From positions 18,506 to 82,505 of the IMG/VR virus record IMGVR_UViG_3300035671_000001: a stretch of 64,000 bases of DNA; one strand, 5' to 3'. The position numbers and the translations under genes were made by a program. Every line of letters starts with the position of its first letter. Positions within the stretch are counted from its first letter, which is position 1. The notes below the pieces were generated by a model. The model saw only the letters and a program-made list of their open reading frames with translations, ran no database searches and was not told where the DNA came from. The stretch is from a virus. Shown piece after piece: positions 49,554-59,068 of the stretch.

Positions 49554-50360
49554 ATGGCTGTTGCTGGCATCGTTTCCCCCGACGTCCAAAACCTAGCGGT
49601 AGGTAAGGGCTTTATCCTGTTCAAGCCGACTGAGGTGGTCAACTACTACCACGTTGGCAATGTGCCGACCTTCACTTTCACCCCCAAGATCACCACCCTC
49701 GATCATTTTAGCAGTATGGAAGGGACGCGACTCAAAGACCTTTCCATCACGCTGGAGAAGTCCGGCGAAGTGAAGATGGACATGGAAGAGTTGACGGCGC
49801 GCAACCTCGCCATGCTCGTGCTTGGCGATGTGACCTTGGATGTGGATGGCAATCCGACGGTCAGCATCTTCTCGCGTGATTCGTTGACTGGCGCGCTGAA
49901 ATACTACGCCACCAACGAGGTGGGGCCGCGTTGGTATGTCGATCTGCTTAGCGTAACGTTCAACCCGTCGGGCGATTTCTCACCGATCGGCGACACCTTT
50001 GCCAAGCTCTCGGTGACCGGCACCGTGCAGGCGGTGGACGGCGTGTTCGGCACTATGACGCTCAAGCCCGACGTCAACTCGGTAGTGCCAGAGAACGTGC
50101 TGCCGCCGTTCGTCACCGGCACGCCCAAGGTGGGACAAGTCTTGACCGCCAACATCGGTGGTTGGATCGGCGCGGCGAGCTTTGCATATCTGTGGAAGGT
50201 TGGCGGCACTACGCCTGCTGGCACGCCGGTCAATGGGAAGACTTACACCCCGGTGTCTGCCGACGCTACCAAGACGGCGACCGTCACGATCACAGCCACC
50301 AATGTGATTGGTTCGTCGCCTGCTGTGCCAAGCGCGGCAACGGCCGTCATCGCCGCTTAA
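49554..50360 (+). CDS. Major tail tube protein with C-terminal Ig-like domain
   Basis: 268 aa from the ATG at 49554 behind AAAGGAG. Residues 1-180 form the tube domain (AVGKGFILFKPTEVVNYYHV; KLSVTGTVQAVDGVFGTMTL). Residues about 185-268 are an immunoglobulin-like surface domain (PPFVTGTPKVGQVLTANIGG, YTPVSADATKTATVTITATN). Ig-like tail ornaments are common in siphoviruses. Its place before chaperones and tape measure supports the call. Confidence 0.8.
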   Translation: MAVAGIVSPDVQNLAVGKGFILFKPTEVVNYYHVGNVPTFTFTPKITTLDHFSSMEGTRLKDLSITLEKSGEVKMDMEELTARNLAMLVLGDVTLDVDGNPTVSIFSRDSLTGALKYYATNEVGPRWYVDLLSVTFNPSGDFSPIGDTFAKLSVTGTVQAVDGVFGTMTLKPDVNSVVPENVLPPFVTGTPKVGQVLTANIGGWIGAASFAYLWKVGGTTPAGTPVNGKTYTPVSADATKTATVTITATNVIGSSPAVPSAATAVIAA

Positions 50361-50392
50361 ACCATTCGGCTTAAAACAGGAGTGAAGTCGCT

Positions 50393-50929
50393 ATGGCAAC
50401 GATCAAGACCAGTCTGCTTGATATTGGCCCATTGACCGAGGAGCTGAAGGTCAGGGGCCATCCCATCACCGTGAATGGCATCACCGCTGCGCAGGTGTTC
50501 GAGCTGTTCATGAAGTATCCGGAAGTGCGCAAGCTGCTCGACGGCAGCGCCCGCGCCAACCTCAATGTCGCTGAGATGCTGCACACGACCACGCCTAACG
50601 TCATCGGCGCTGTCATCGCGATGGCCACCGGCGACGCAGGGAAGGCAGAGGCGGAGGAGAAGGCTAAGCAGCTCGGAGTCGGCGACCAACTGGCCATCAT
50701 CACCGCGACGCTGCGGCTGACGTTCCCCGACGGCTTCGGCCCTTTCGTCGAACAGGTGATGCAGATGACGAACAGGGTCAACGAAGCGGTGTCGGCCGGT
50801 ACGAGCGCGATGGCAACGGCTCCAGGGAGTGGCAAGGTACTGGATACTTCATCGCTAAAGCGATCCAGCGCTGCATTTCAAACGGACACACCAGGAATGA
50901 TGCCTGGAACTCGACACCGCGCCAACTGA
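50393..50929 (+). CDS. Tail assembly chaperone (G-type)
   Basis: 178 aa. The core LLDIGPLTEELKVRGHPITV, later LHTTTPNVIGAVIAMATGD and LPDGFGPFVEQVM-type segments, fits phage tail chaperones. The last 45 residues (ATAPGSGKVLDTSSLKRSSA) look poorly conserved. They overlap a better coding frame at -1, as expected for a G/GT pair where most ribosomes stay in this frame. Confidence 0.75.
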   Translation: MATIKTSLLDIGPLTEELKVRGHPITVNGITAAQVFELFMKYPEVRKLLDGSARANLNVAEMLHTTTPNVIGAVIAMATGDAGKAEAEEKAKQLGVGDQLAIITATLRLTFPDGFGPFVEQVMQMTNRVNEAVSAGTSAMATAPGSGKVLDTSSLKRSSAAFQTDTPGMMPGTRHRAN

Positions 50930-51063
50930 TCGCGTGGGGTGCGTTGTGCGAGCGTGATCGGCTAGCGGCATTACTGGACCGCATCACGACTGCACGGCTC
51001 GCCGCGAGCGATAGCAAGGACATCAAGGACTACATCGACTGGCTGGAACAAGAGCTTGATTGA
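50746..51063 (+). CDS. Frameshift extension of the tail chaperone (GT-type)
   Basis: An open -1 frame of 105 codons with no suitable start of its own, ending in the TGA at 51061-51063. It encodes protein-like sequence (GYFIAKAIQRCISNGHTRND, then LIAWGALCERDRLAALLD and DIKDYIDWLEQELD). A canonical slippery heptamer C-CCT-TTC lies at 50740-50746 in the G frame. Slipping there would fuse the two, as in lambda G/GT. The exact slip site is inferred. Confidence 0.65.
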   Translation, partial: RRTGDADDEQGQRSGVGRYERDGNGSREWQGTGYFIAKAIQRCISNGHTRNDAWNSTPRQLIAWGALCERDRLAALLDRITTARLAASDSKDIKDYIDWLEQELD

Positions 51064-51641
51064 TGGTCGCGGTTCGCATCTACCTCAAAGATGAGCGCGT
51101 AGGAGAGAAGTTCGTCCGCATCGCGACGCGCCAACGTAAGTGGGTGCTGAGCGCGACGCGGGCGGCTGCGCAGGATGCGTCCGACGCGATTATCGACGAG
51201 GGCAAGGCAGATATTGCGAGTGCAGGTAATTTCGGCCCGCGTTGGACCGAGGGACTACATGCGCCGGTGACAGAAGGCGGAGGCAACATCCGCGTCGGCG
51301 TTACGCATGACGTCCCCTATTTCATGGTCTTCGAGCGCGGTGCAGTCATCCATGGGAAGCCACTGCTGTGGATACCACTGAGCCACGTAACAGAGGCGCA
51401 GGGCGTTCGCGCGCGCGACTTTCCCGGCCGGTTGTTCAAAGTACCGAAGGGACCAGGAGCGCTTCGCAAGTCTGGTAAAGCGGCATTGTTATTATCTGCT
51501 GACGATAAGCAGCCGAAATACTTTGCCAAAGAAAGCGTGACCATTCCGAAAAAATTCCACATCGTGCAGATCACACGGAGCGTCGCGAGTCGGCTCGCCG
51601 AGTTTTATAGGACGCGTCTTAAGCAAGAGAAGGGCAGCTAG
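51063..51641 (+). CDS. Minor tail protein
   Basis: 192 aa from the ATG at 51063, sharing its A with the chaperone-extension stop. It has a basic N-terminal helix (FVRIATRQRKWVLSATRAAA) and a beta-rich middle (RVGVTHDVPYFMVFERGAVI). Its position between the chaperones and tape measure suggests a tail completion or tip-assembly role. No firm family. Confidence 0.6.
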   Translation: MVAVRIYLKDERVGEKFVRIATRQRKWVLSATRAAAQDASDAIIDEGKADIASAGNFGPRWTEGLHAPVTEGGGNIRVGVTHDVPYFMVFERGAVIHGKPLLWIPLSHVTEAQGVRARDFPGRLFKVPKGPGALRKSGKAALLLSADDKQPKYFAKESVTIPKKFHIVQITRSVASRLAEFYRTRLKQEKGS

Positions 51642-51644
51642 ATC

Positions 51645-54600
51645 ATGGCCGACGACGAGATCGTAACAACTATAATCATCGAAGGCTTCGGCGCCATCGA
51701 GGGCAATTTTAACAGCCTGGGAACGGCGGCTGAGCATGCCTTCGGGCAGATGAGCAAGGCGGCACAATCGACCTCTGGCTATCTCGACCAGCTCAGCAAG
51801 AAGATCACTGAGACGAGTAATGCGGCAAACGCTGCAGGTCAAACCAGTAGTGGCGGTGGGTTATTCGATAGCCTGATCGCTAAAGTAAAAGAAGCTGCCG
51901 TTCAATTCGAGGCGTTCAGAACGAAGTTCGGTGGCACGCTTTTTTCTGGCGTAGCGGCCGGTGGCAAGGAAGCTGAGAAAAGTATTCAGGCTGTCGGTGG
52001 CGCAGTAACCCAGCTTGCTACGCAAGGAGCTAATCTTGCGTCGGCTTTCGGACCTGGTTTCGGTGCCGTCGCGCGCGGTGCAACCGAGGCTGCGAGTGCG
52101 ATCATTAAATCGGCTTCTAGTCTCACTACGTTTTCCGGCGCATTGACTGCCATTACTGCGGTTGGCGTTTCGTTTGTTGGTATTGGCGCCGGCCTGATTG
52201 CGATTGCCAAGCACAGTGCTGACGCCGTCAGAGAGATGTCTGATCTCGCCGAGACGATGGGTTCGACGATCGAGCAGGCTTCGGCTCTCACGCAAGCGCT
52301 ACGTGAGCAAGGTGCTAGCACCGATCAGTTCGGAACTGCGATGGCGCGGCTATCGCAGACGATCGCTCGTGCTTGGGAAGAGATTCAAGCCAAGACGCAA
52401 GCGTTCGTCTCGACGTATCAAGGTGCTCTAATCCGCGCCCGTGATGCCACGATTGCATTACAGCAGGCGCAAAACAATGCTGCTCTGATCGATCGCCAGC
52501 AAGCTTCGCAGCGGGCACAGAACGCGCTGAGCGTGCAGGGTGCGGTGTTGTCGCTTGTCGAGGCGGAAGCCAATCTGGCGAGGATTCGCAGGGGTGGGGC
52601 TGCCGATCCGTTCACCGAAGGCAGGTTGGAAGCCGAGCGCGCCATCTTGCAGGTGCAGCAAGCGCGTCAAGCACTGATCGACGCCGAACTCACCCGCGAA
52701 ACGAATCTCCTGCAGGCGACCGTCGCGCGTCAGCAGATACAGCAGGCCATCGTCAAGGCGGCCAAAGAAGAACACGACGCCCGTGAGGCGGTCGCAAAAG
52801 TTATGGCCGAAAGTGTCCAATCCTCGATCCAACTGGCGAGGGATTTGGCGGCTGGCGGTGCTGGCGAGATTACCAAGACATTCGAAGGAGTCGCCGTCCA
52901 AGTCCCCAAGACCGTTGACAATATCATGCGGGGGATCATCGGGGCGATAGGCCCTGCGGTCAAACAAGTTCAGACTCTCGACGGTAGCCTGATTGATCTG
53001 GCGAGCGCACCGCCGAAGGTTCAAGAGGCGTTCTTCTTCATCCTCGACGTTCTGAAGGGCATCGACGACGAGGCCCTGCGCACATCCATCGCTATCCGCG
53101 CGTTCGGGCGGACGCTCGGGCCGGAGCTGGCGCGGCAGGCTGCGGAGGGAAGCGGGCCGATCAAGGCGCGGATGCAAGAGCTGGAGGACCTCGGAATCGT
53201 CCTCGACAAGGACGAGAAGATAATATCGCAACAGTTTACCAAGGCATGGCAGCGACTGATCGGCCTAGTCGGTTCGCTCGGCATCAAGGCGGGGGTGAAT
53301 TTCCAAGAGCCGTTCATTGCGGCGTTCAACCAAATCTCCGACGCCCTGACTAAGAATAGGCAAGCGTTCTTCGACTGGGCAAAAGACATAGCTAATCTGG
53401 TCAAGGTCGTGGTCGCCGGGTTGGTCCAGGCGTTCACCGGAATCGATCTCAGCAAGGCATTGAACCTCAATCCGGAGCAAGTCCTAAAAGCGCAGGAATG
53501 GCGGCGGACCTTCGAGGAGATCGGCACAGCCGCCAAGTTCTTTGGCGAGATAATCGCCGTTGTCTTCCGTGCGATCGTAGCCGTGGTCGCGGTCGCGAAG
53601 CGGGCGTTCGACACCTTTGCTCAGGGCCTCAACAATATATTCAACACTGACTTCTTCACGGCTTCCGGGGTCGCGATTTCGGCCTGGGCGGCCCTGATCG
53701 TCGCCAAGCTCGCCTTGGCCGGTGCGGCATTCGCGGGGTTCAGTGCTGCGGCCATCGCGTCCTTGGGCCTTCTGTTGATCACCCTTGCTGTCGTCACTGC
53801 GGCCGTCGCTACGTTTGCCGCCGCGCTTCCCGATGCGATTACTCAGGTGAGCTTGATCGCCAAAATGTGGCAAGCCGCCTCCGCGTCCGGCCAGAGCATG
53901 GGCGCGGCCCTCCTGATACTGAACGAGATTTTCCAGGAGCATAAAAACCTTTCGAAAGAAGCCAAGCAGGCAATGTCGAACCTGATTGATGAGTTCATCA
54001 GGAGCGGTGGCGTCATCAACGGCGTGAAACTCACGATGCAAGACTTGGCTGGCATGCTTCGCAAGCTGGCCGAAGAAGCCGATAAGACCAAGATCACTCC
54101 TAAAGTCGACCCGGCGGTAACGGACGCTCAGCAGAAGGCTGCTGAGGACGCCAAGAGGGCTGCGGAGGCAGCGGCGAAATCGCAGGCCGACCTGGACGCG
54201 GCGCTTCAACGATACCGCGACAGCATGGCCGGTACGGCAACCGGTGTCTCGCAGAACTACAGGGACATGGCCACCGCAGCGGATCGTTCCGCCAGAAGCC
54301 AGATCAACAGCGCGACCGGCATTGGCGAGGCGATGGATAGGCTAAAAAGGAAACAGCTTGACCAATCGATCTCGTCGGCAAATCTCAGTGTGGCCGAGGC
54401 GCGTTATAATCTGCAGGTTCTGACCGGGCAACGCGAGCGCGACGAGGAGCTGGAACATTCGTTCGCTGTTCGGCGAGCGCAGAATACCTTGCAGGACGCC
54501 ATCAACAATCGCGATAGCTTGGTTCTACAAAAACAAGCGGAACAACAGCGTCAGGCCGGGCGCGATTCGGCGGCGGCAGGAGACGCGGCGACGAGAGCTG

Positions 54601-56135
54601 CGGATGCGAACTTCGCTGCGAGTAAGAAGATTGAGGTCGGCTCGGATGGCATCAAGGAAAGCTATCTCAACAAGAACAAGGTACTCAAGGATCAGCAGGC
54701 GCTGGAGAGCAAGCCCGCCGATTCTGGGCCTACGAACCAAAAAATCCAGGACGCCACCAAGCTGACGGATGCACAAAGAAAGGCCACGGAGTCTGAACAA
54801 CAAACTATTAAACAGAGCAACGACGCATTAAAGGACGCGGCGGACAAACGCAGGGCGGCTCTGGAGGCAGAGGTCAAAGACCTCGAACGGAAGAACAAGG
54901 CAATTAAGGATGCTGCGGACGCAGCAAGGCAGGCAGCGCAAGATACCCAGACTGTAGACAACAGGTCTGTAGAAACTCAGAGAAAAATGGCGGCGCTCAT
55001 CGCGGCCACGGAAAGCCAATCGGCAAAAGATGCGACTACTCAAATGGGGCGCGACGCTGCAATACAGGCGGGGCGCAAGAAGGGAGAGGAGGATTCAAAA
55101 AAGGCGCATGAGGAAGCAGTAGAAGCAGCTCGAAAACTAGCGGAAACAGAAGCGGCAGGGGTCAAGGCAGCCGAAGACGAAGCAGGCGCACAACAGAAAA
55201 TTTTGGATATCATCCAGGATACAATCCAGAAGCTGAAAGAGAAGCAAGATCAGGAACAAGTCCCCACTCCACAGCCGAGGCCGCCGGGGGCGTTGCCCGG
55301 CGATCAGCCGATACCCATTGATCCGCAGCAATTCCAAGCGGGCGTCGAGCAAGAGAAGCAGGCTCTGGCAGACCTCGTGAGCACGGCTGAACAAGCTGCA
55401 GGCAACATCAACGACGCATTCAGCAACATCGACATCGGCACCGACATCGAGCAGGGTTCGCAGGACCCTGGCGCCGCCTTCGACTCACTCGTCTCGCAAG
55501 CTGAACAGGCGGCACAGAGTGTCAGTGACGCGCTGTCGAATGTCGAATTCAATCCGGATCAGATTGCTGGCGACTTCAGCGGGCTCGTCGATTCGGCCAC
55601 GCAGGCTGCGACTGACATGAGCAACGCGTTCCAGACCGTCGACATGGCCACTGGCATCAACAACCAGATCGACAGCATCGAGACTAACCTCTCGCAATTA
55701 GACACCGCTGTTGCAGACACGGGAACGGCATTCGACGAGTTCGGAAGCTCCGGGCTCAGTGGCGATCTTGCTACTGCGGCATTCGGTGGCTTATTCCGAG
55801 GACGTCCAGGCACTGACACCAACCTCGCGTGGATCACCGACTTCGAGTACATCATGCGACCGGAGGCGGTCAGGAAGTATGGTGTCAACTTCATGCACAT
55901 GATCAACAGCATGCAGTTTCCAGGCTTCCGCGCGGGCGGGCTCAACCTCAAGACCCCGGCTTACGTCGCTGGCGGGGCGGCGCGCGCGCAGAACACGCGC
56001 ACCATGCACATCACCATTGGGGACCAGACATTCCGCAACCTTGTGGCACCGGAGAACACGGCCAAGCAGCTCGAACGTGCGGCGATTAATCGGCAGTCTA
56101 CTTCCACTGGCGTCAAGCCACGCTGGAGCCGGTAA
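51645..56135 (+). CDS. Tail tape measure protein
   Basis: 1496 aa. Long helical stretches dominate (GTAAEHAFGQMSKAAQSTSG; LARIRRGGAADPFTEGRLEA), with hydrophobic segments at about 165-185 (TAITAVGVSFVGIGAGLIAI) and 677-727 (AALIVAKLALAGAAFAGFSA). A Lys/Ala/Glu/Gln-rich coiled-coil block lies at about 820-1210. The C terminus has GGLFRGRPGTDTNLAWITDF and YIMRPEAVRKYG, the usual end of such proteins. By the usual 1.5 A per residue, the length suggests a tail near 220 nm, an estimate only. Confidence 0.9.
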   Translation: MADDEIVTTIIIEGFGAIEGNFNSLGTAAEHAFGQMSKAAQSTSGYLDQLSKKITETSNAANAAGQTSSGGGLFDSLIAKVKEAAVQFEAFRTKFGGTLFSGVAAGGKEAEKSIQAVGGAVTQLATQGANLASAFGPGFGAVARGATEAASAIIKSASSLTTFSGALTAITAVGVSFVGIGAGLIAIAKHSADAVREMSDLAETMGSTIEQASALTQALREQGASTDQFGTAMARLSQTIARAWEEIQAKTQAFVSTYQGALIRARDATIALQQAQNNAALIDRQQASQRAQNALSVQGAVLSLVEAEANLARIRRGGAADPFTEGRLEAERAILQVQQARQALIDAELTRETNLLQATVARQQIQQAIVKAAKEEHDAREAVAKVMAESVQSSIQLARDLAAGGAGEITKTFEGVAVQVPKTVDNIMRGIIGAIGPAVKQVQTLDGSLIDLASAPPKVQEAFFFILDVLKGIDDEALRTSIAIRAFGRTLGPELARQAAEGSGPIKARMQELEDLGIVLDKDEKIISQQFTKAWQRLIGLVGSLGIKAGVNFQEPFIAAFNQISDALTKNRQAFFDWAKDIANLVKVVVAGLVQAFTGIDLSKALNLNPEQVLKAQEWRRTFEEIGTAAKFFGEIIAVVFRAIVAVVAVAKRAFDTFAQGLNNIFNTDFFTASGVAISAWAALIVAKLALAGAAFAGFSAAAIASLGLLLITLAVVTAAVATFAAALPDAITQVSLIAKMWQAASASGQSMGAALLILNEIFQEHKNLSKEAKQAMSNLIDEFIRSGGVINGVKLTMQDLAGMLRKLAEEADKTKITPKVDPAVTDAQQKAAEDAKRAAEAAAKSQADLDAALQRYRDSMAGTATGVSQNYRDMATAADRSARSQINSATGIGEAMDRLKRKQLDQSISSANLSVAEARYNLQVLTGQRERDEELEHSFAVRRAQNTLQDAINNRDSLVLQKQAEQQRQAGRDSAAAGDAATRAADANFAASKKIEVGSDGIKESYLNKNKVLKDQQALESKPADSGPTNQKIQDATKLTDAQRKATESEQQTIKQSNDALKDAADKRRAALEAEVKDLERKNKAIKDAADAARQAAQDTQTVDNRSVETQRKMAALIAATESQSAKDATTQMGRDAAIQAGRKKGEEDSKKAHEEAVEAARKLAETEAAGVKAAEDEAGAQQKILDIIQDTIQKLKEKQDQEQVPTPQPRPPGALPGDQPIPIDPQQFQAGVEQEKQALADLVSTAEQAAGNINDAFSNIDIGTDIEQGSQDPGAAFDSLVSQAEQAAQSVSDALSNVEFNPDQIAGDFSGLVDSATQAATDMSNAFQTVDMATGINNQIDSIETNLSQLDTAVADTGTAFDEFGSSGLSGDLATAAFGGLFRGRPGTDTNLAWITDFEYIMRPEAVRKYGVNFMHMINSMQFPGFRAGGLNLKTPAYVAGGAARAQNTRTMHITIGDQTFRNLVAPENTAKQLERAAINRQSTSTGVKPRWSR

Positions 56136-56137
56136 GG

Positions 56138-56308
56138 ATGGCATCCATGAAATCTAATTTCCAAGTCGTTGAGACGACTGACCTGCGCACGCGGGTGAAG
56201 AGCTTCAAGATATACCGGCGCAATGCGCTGCTACCGCTTGTGATCGGCCTTGTGACGCGTGAGGAGGCGGAGGCGAAGTTGCGCGAAATAGAAGAGAACG
56301 AGCGATGA
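56138..56308 (+). CDS. Small tail-associated protein
   Basis: 56 aa, following GGTAAGG closely (second ATG at 56147). It is basic (FKIYRRNALLPLVIGLVTRE) and ends in a Glu-rich helix. The stop overlaps the next ATG by 4 nt. Real by its tight coupling. Function unknown. Confidence 0.55.
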   Translation: MASMKSNFQVVETTDLRTRVKSFKIYRRNALLPLVIGLVTREEAEAKLREIEENER

Positions 56309-56766
56309 CTGTAGTACCTGGACAGACGCCTTCGCTTCCGCTCGGGACATGGCTGGTGCTCTCGGTTGGCGGCGTCCCGCTCTATAGCGCGCGCGGGCTC
56401 GATCAGACGCTGCAGCCGATCGACGCAGCTCACGTTACGCGCCGCACCATCAATGGCACGCTGGTCGACCTGTCGGTTGATAAGTTTCACAAGTATTCGT
56501 CGAAGATCACTTGCACCGACGTCGAGGCGCCTGCCATGGATGGGATATTTCCAGGCGTGCAGGTAACCGTCGACTGCATCGCCGAGCTGGTCTTCAAGAC
56601 CGTGGGTGGTACGCCGTCGCGCACGGTGGTTGCGGGTTCAGCGCGCACCGTCGGCGATTTTACGATCTATCGTCCGCGCCTCGACATGATGGTGGTGGGA
56701 TTTCAGCAGAGCCTCTCTGAGTATGCGCGCGACGTGCAGTGGGAACTAGACCTAGAGGAACGCTGA
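56305..56766 (+). CDS. Tail tip/distal tail-like protein
   Basis: 153 aa (ATGA overlap). Beta-rich: GTWLVLSVGGVPLYSARGLD, RTINGTLVDLSVDKFHKYSS, VTVDCIAELVFKTVGG, DFTIYRPRLDMMVVGF. The layout resembles small tail-tip or distal tail components following the tape measure. No specific family. Confidence 0.65.
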   Translation: MTVVPGQTPSLPLGTWLVLSVGGVPLYSARGLDQTLQPIDAAHVTRRTINGTLVDLSVDKFHKYSSKITCTDVEAPAMDGIFPGVQVTVDCIAELVFKTVGGTPSRTVVAGSARTVGDFTIYRPRLDMMVVGFQQSLSEYARDVQWELDLEER

Positions 56767-58787
56767 TGGCCAACAGTTCGACCTTCTATTTCGCTTGGAC
56801 GGTGAGCACCGACAACGTCTTCTCGGGCGCGCAGATGCGTGAAGACGAATTGATTTTCTCGTTCAAGCTCACGCACGACGAAGGACAGTTTGCGCAGCTT
56901 GAGCTGGAGATTATCAACCCACACATTGGGCTGCTGGCGCCTGGGCGGCCATTCTGGGCGTGGTTTTCGTGGAGCGATGGGGCCTCGGTTTATCCGCTGT
57001 TCTTCGGACGGCTGGTTGGCATTCCAAGCGACCTGTTTGCGGATGTTATTACCATCACGCTGGTGGCCAAGCCGATTGATTATACCGAGCAGCGGTTGGC
57101 GATTGCGGCTGGGCTCCGGGTACTGCCGTACTTCGATCCGATCTTTATCGATCCGAAGCAACGTGATGACCCAGACGTGGCATTGGAAGGCTATTCCGCG
57201 CTGTGGCACGTGAATCGAGTGACACATCAGGTGACAATTTCCGACGTGATTGCTGGGGAAGATGGCGTCGAGGAGTTCACGCCCAACGATGTATTCTATG
57301 ACAACGTCTCGCTGGAACTAACGGAAGCACCATTGATGGTGTGCGAGATCGACGCCTCGGCGAGCTGGGTACAATGCGACCATACCGGCGTCATTCAGTT
57401 CAAGAAGGAGCAGTTCAATCCGCTGTCGACCGCCGTGGCTGACGACTTGCCGCAACAAGAAATCAATCTAGGCAACGGCATCATCTTCAAGCGCGCGCTG
57501 AACCAGAGCGGGCAGACGGCGACTGGCAAGGATAGTCCCAATTCGCGCAGCATAAGCTGGAGCTATCAGAATCAATCGCAAACCCACAACGACGGCGACA
57601 CGATGTCGGTCGACGGGCACATGAACATCCAGACGCTCCCAGCCGATTTTTCCAACAAGGATACAATCGCGACTTTGAGTGAAGGTTCGACTTCTTCAAG
57701 AACCGGCTCGATGGTGATCGGCGATCCGTACACGGGGCGCGGAGCCGAAGCCAGCATCAATATACAAACGACGGCTAATTACTTAGCGATAGACAGAGCG
57801 TTGGCACAGCCGGTCGCGACCGATATAGAGATCGGTGTCGAAGTTGAGCAGAACCGTCGGGAAACGATTCATGTCCGGGTCCTTGCTGATGTGCAACCAA
57901 TTCTCACGGAAGCCACCGAGACGGAAAACAACATCAAAGAAAAGCTGTCGATGAATGCCTCGGACGTGGTTGCAGAAGGCGTCATCACGCCATCCGACGG
58001 CGTTTATTTTCCAACTGGACGCGGGCTGCAGAGCTTGGAATATCTGATGATGGTGGCACGCGCTCATTTATTGGTGCGGTCGCGCGCGGTCAAAGTATCG
58101 TGGGACTGCCGGTTCTCGCGTGTCGTCAGTATGAGCTGCCGCAAGAACGCCTTTATCGAAGACGCGCGCTTACCCGGAGGTGGTGTGCTGGGCAAGATCA
58201 TTGCCTACGAGATGACCGGCACTGGGGATTCGGGGGAGTTCGTCGGCAACGTCACCATTGGCAGTGCCATCGGCTATGGCAATCCAGTCGTGACGGCGGC
58301 GGGTTCGCCCGACTACGTTAACGACGGCTATGTCCAGCTCGGCTACCAGCACTATTCCGGCACGTTGTTGGCGGCGACGACCAACGACATGAGCTTCTCG
58401 CCTTTAGCCTACGTGGCTGCTGGGCTGCAGCTTCCGATCAGCGCGGATCAGGTTCTCATTCGTCATGAGTGGAACGATTCGGGGCAAGCCGCCGCCGCTC
58501 AGGCAGCGGCAACAACTGCAATCCAATCGTCCAGGCAATTGGGATCGTTTACCGAAAATGCACCTGCGAGCGCATCGTCTGGACCTTCACCTGAGCTGTT
58601 CGCCTATCTCGCGGCAAGTGCTTCGATGTCTGCTGGTGTCGATCAAGCCATCCGCGATAATCCGGCATGGTTGGAAATCGAGCTTGCGCCCGTGCAAGGT
58701 ATCTCAACAGATGTTGAATACGACGCCGCCACCAGTCCGCTTGTCATTCCGATGCAGATCAATCTCTCGGCAGGTTCAACCCCGTAA
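56766..58787 (+). CDS. Tail tip/baseplate protein
   Basis: 673 aa from the ATG at 56766, sharing its A with the previous stop. The first 180 residues have a beta-barrel, hub-like layout (LAPGRPFWAWFSWSDGASVY; LFFGRLVGIPSDLFADVITI), then a central mixed domain and a Ser/Ala-rich C-terminal part. Position after the tape measure and size fit a tail hub or host-specificity protein. Confidence 0.7.
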   Translation: MANSSTFYFAWTVSTDNVFSGAQMREDELIFSFKLTHDEGQFAQLELEIINPHIGLLAPGRPFWAWFSWSDGASVYPLFFGRLVGIPSDLFADVITITLVAKPIDYTEQRLAIAAGLRVLPYFDPIFIDPKQRDDPDVALEGYSALWHVNRVTHQVTISDVIAGEDGVEEFTPNDVFYDNVSLELTEAPLMVCEIDASASWVQCDHTGVIQFKKEQFNPLSTAVADDLPQQEINLGNGIIFKRALNQSGQTATGKDSPNSRSISWSYQNQSQTHNDGDTMSVDGHMNIQTLPADFSNKDTIATLSEGSTSSRTGSMVIGDPYTGRGAEASINIQTTANYLAIDRALAQPVATDIEIGVEVEQNRRETIHVRVLADVQPILTEATETENNIKEKLSMNASDVVAEGVITPSDGVYFPTGRGLQSLEYLMMVARAHLLVRSRAVKVSWDCRFSRVVSMSCRKNAFIEDARLPGGGVLGKIIAYEMTGTGDSGEFVGNVTIGSAIGYGNPVVTAAGSPDYVNDGYVQLGYQHYSGTLLAATTNDMSFSPLAYVAAGLQLPISADQVLIRHEWNDSGQAAAAQAAATTAIQSSRQLGSFTENAPASASSGPSPELFAYLAASASMSAGVDQAIRDNPAWLEIELAPVQGISTDVEYDAATSPLVIPMQINLSAGSTP

Positions 58788-58804
58788 AACAGGAGCATGA
58801 ATTC

Positions 58805-59044
58805 ATGGCGAACATGGAAAAGATTATTCGGCCGCACCTGCCGCCGAACGTTGCTCCGCTCAACACCGTGGCGAAGTGTCAGGTTCCGCCTGAAAATACG
58901 GTCCTGACGTTCGGCAAACAATCCAGCCAGACCGGTGCCACTAGAACGGGCTCAACCAGCTACGATTATGCCAATGCGGCCACATGGTACATGACCAAGC
59001 AGGAGCGCGAGTTCGAGTTCGGCGCAATCTTCAAGGGAGGGTAG
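58805..59044 (+). CDS. Small tail-associated protein
   Basis: 79 aa. The sequence IIRPHLPPNVAPLNTVAKCQ, then a Ser/Thr-rich centre and TWYMTKQEREFEFGAIFKGG, gives no family match. Probably a minor virion protein by position. Confidence 0.6.
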   Translation: MANMEKIIRPHLPPNVAPLNTVAKCQVPPENTVLTFGKQSSQTGATRTGSTSYDYANAATWYMTKQEREFEFGAIFKGG

Positions 59045-59068
59045 TATCAGGGCAGAGGGGGATAGCAG

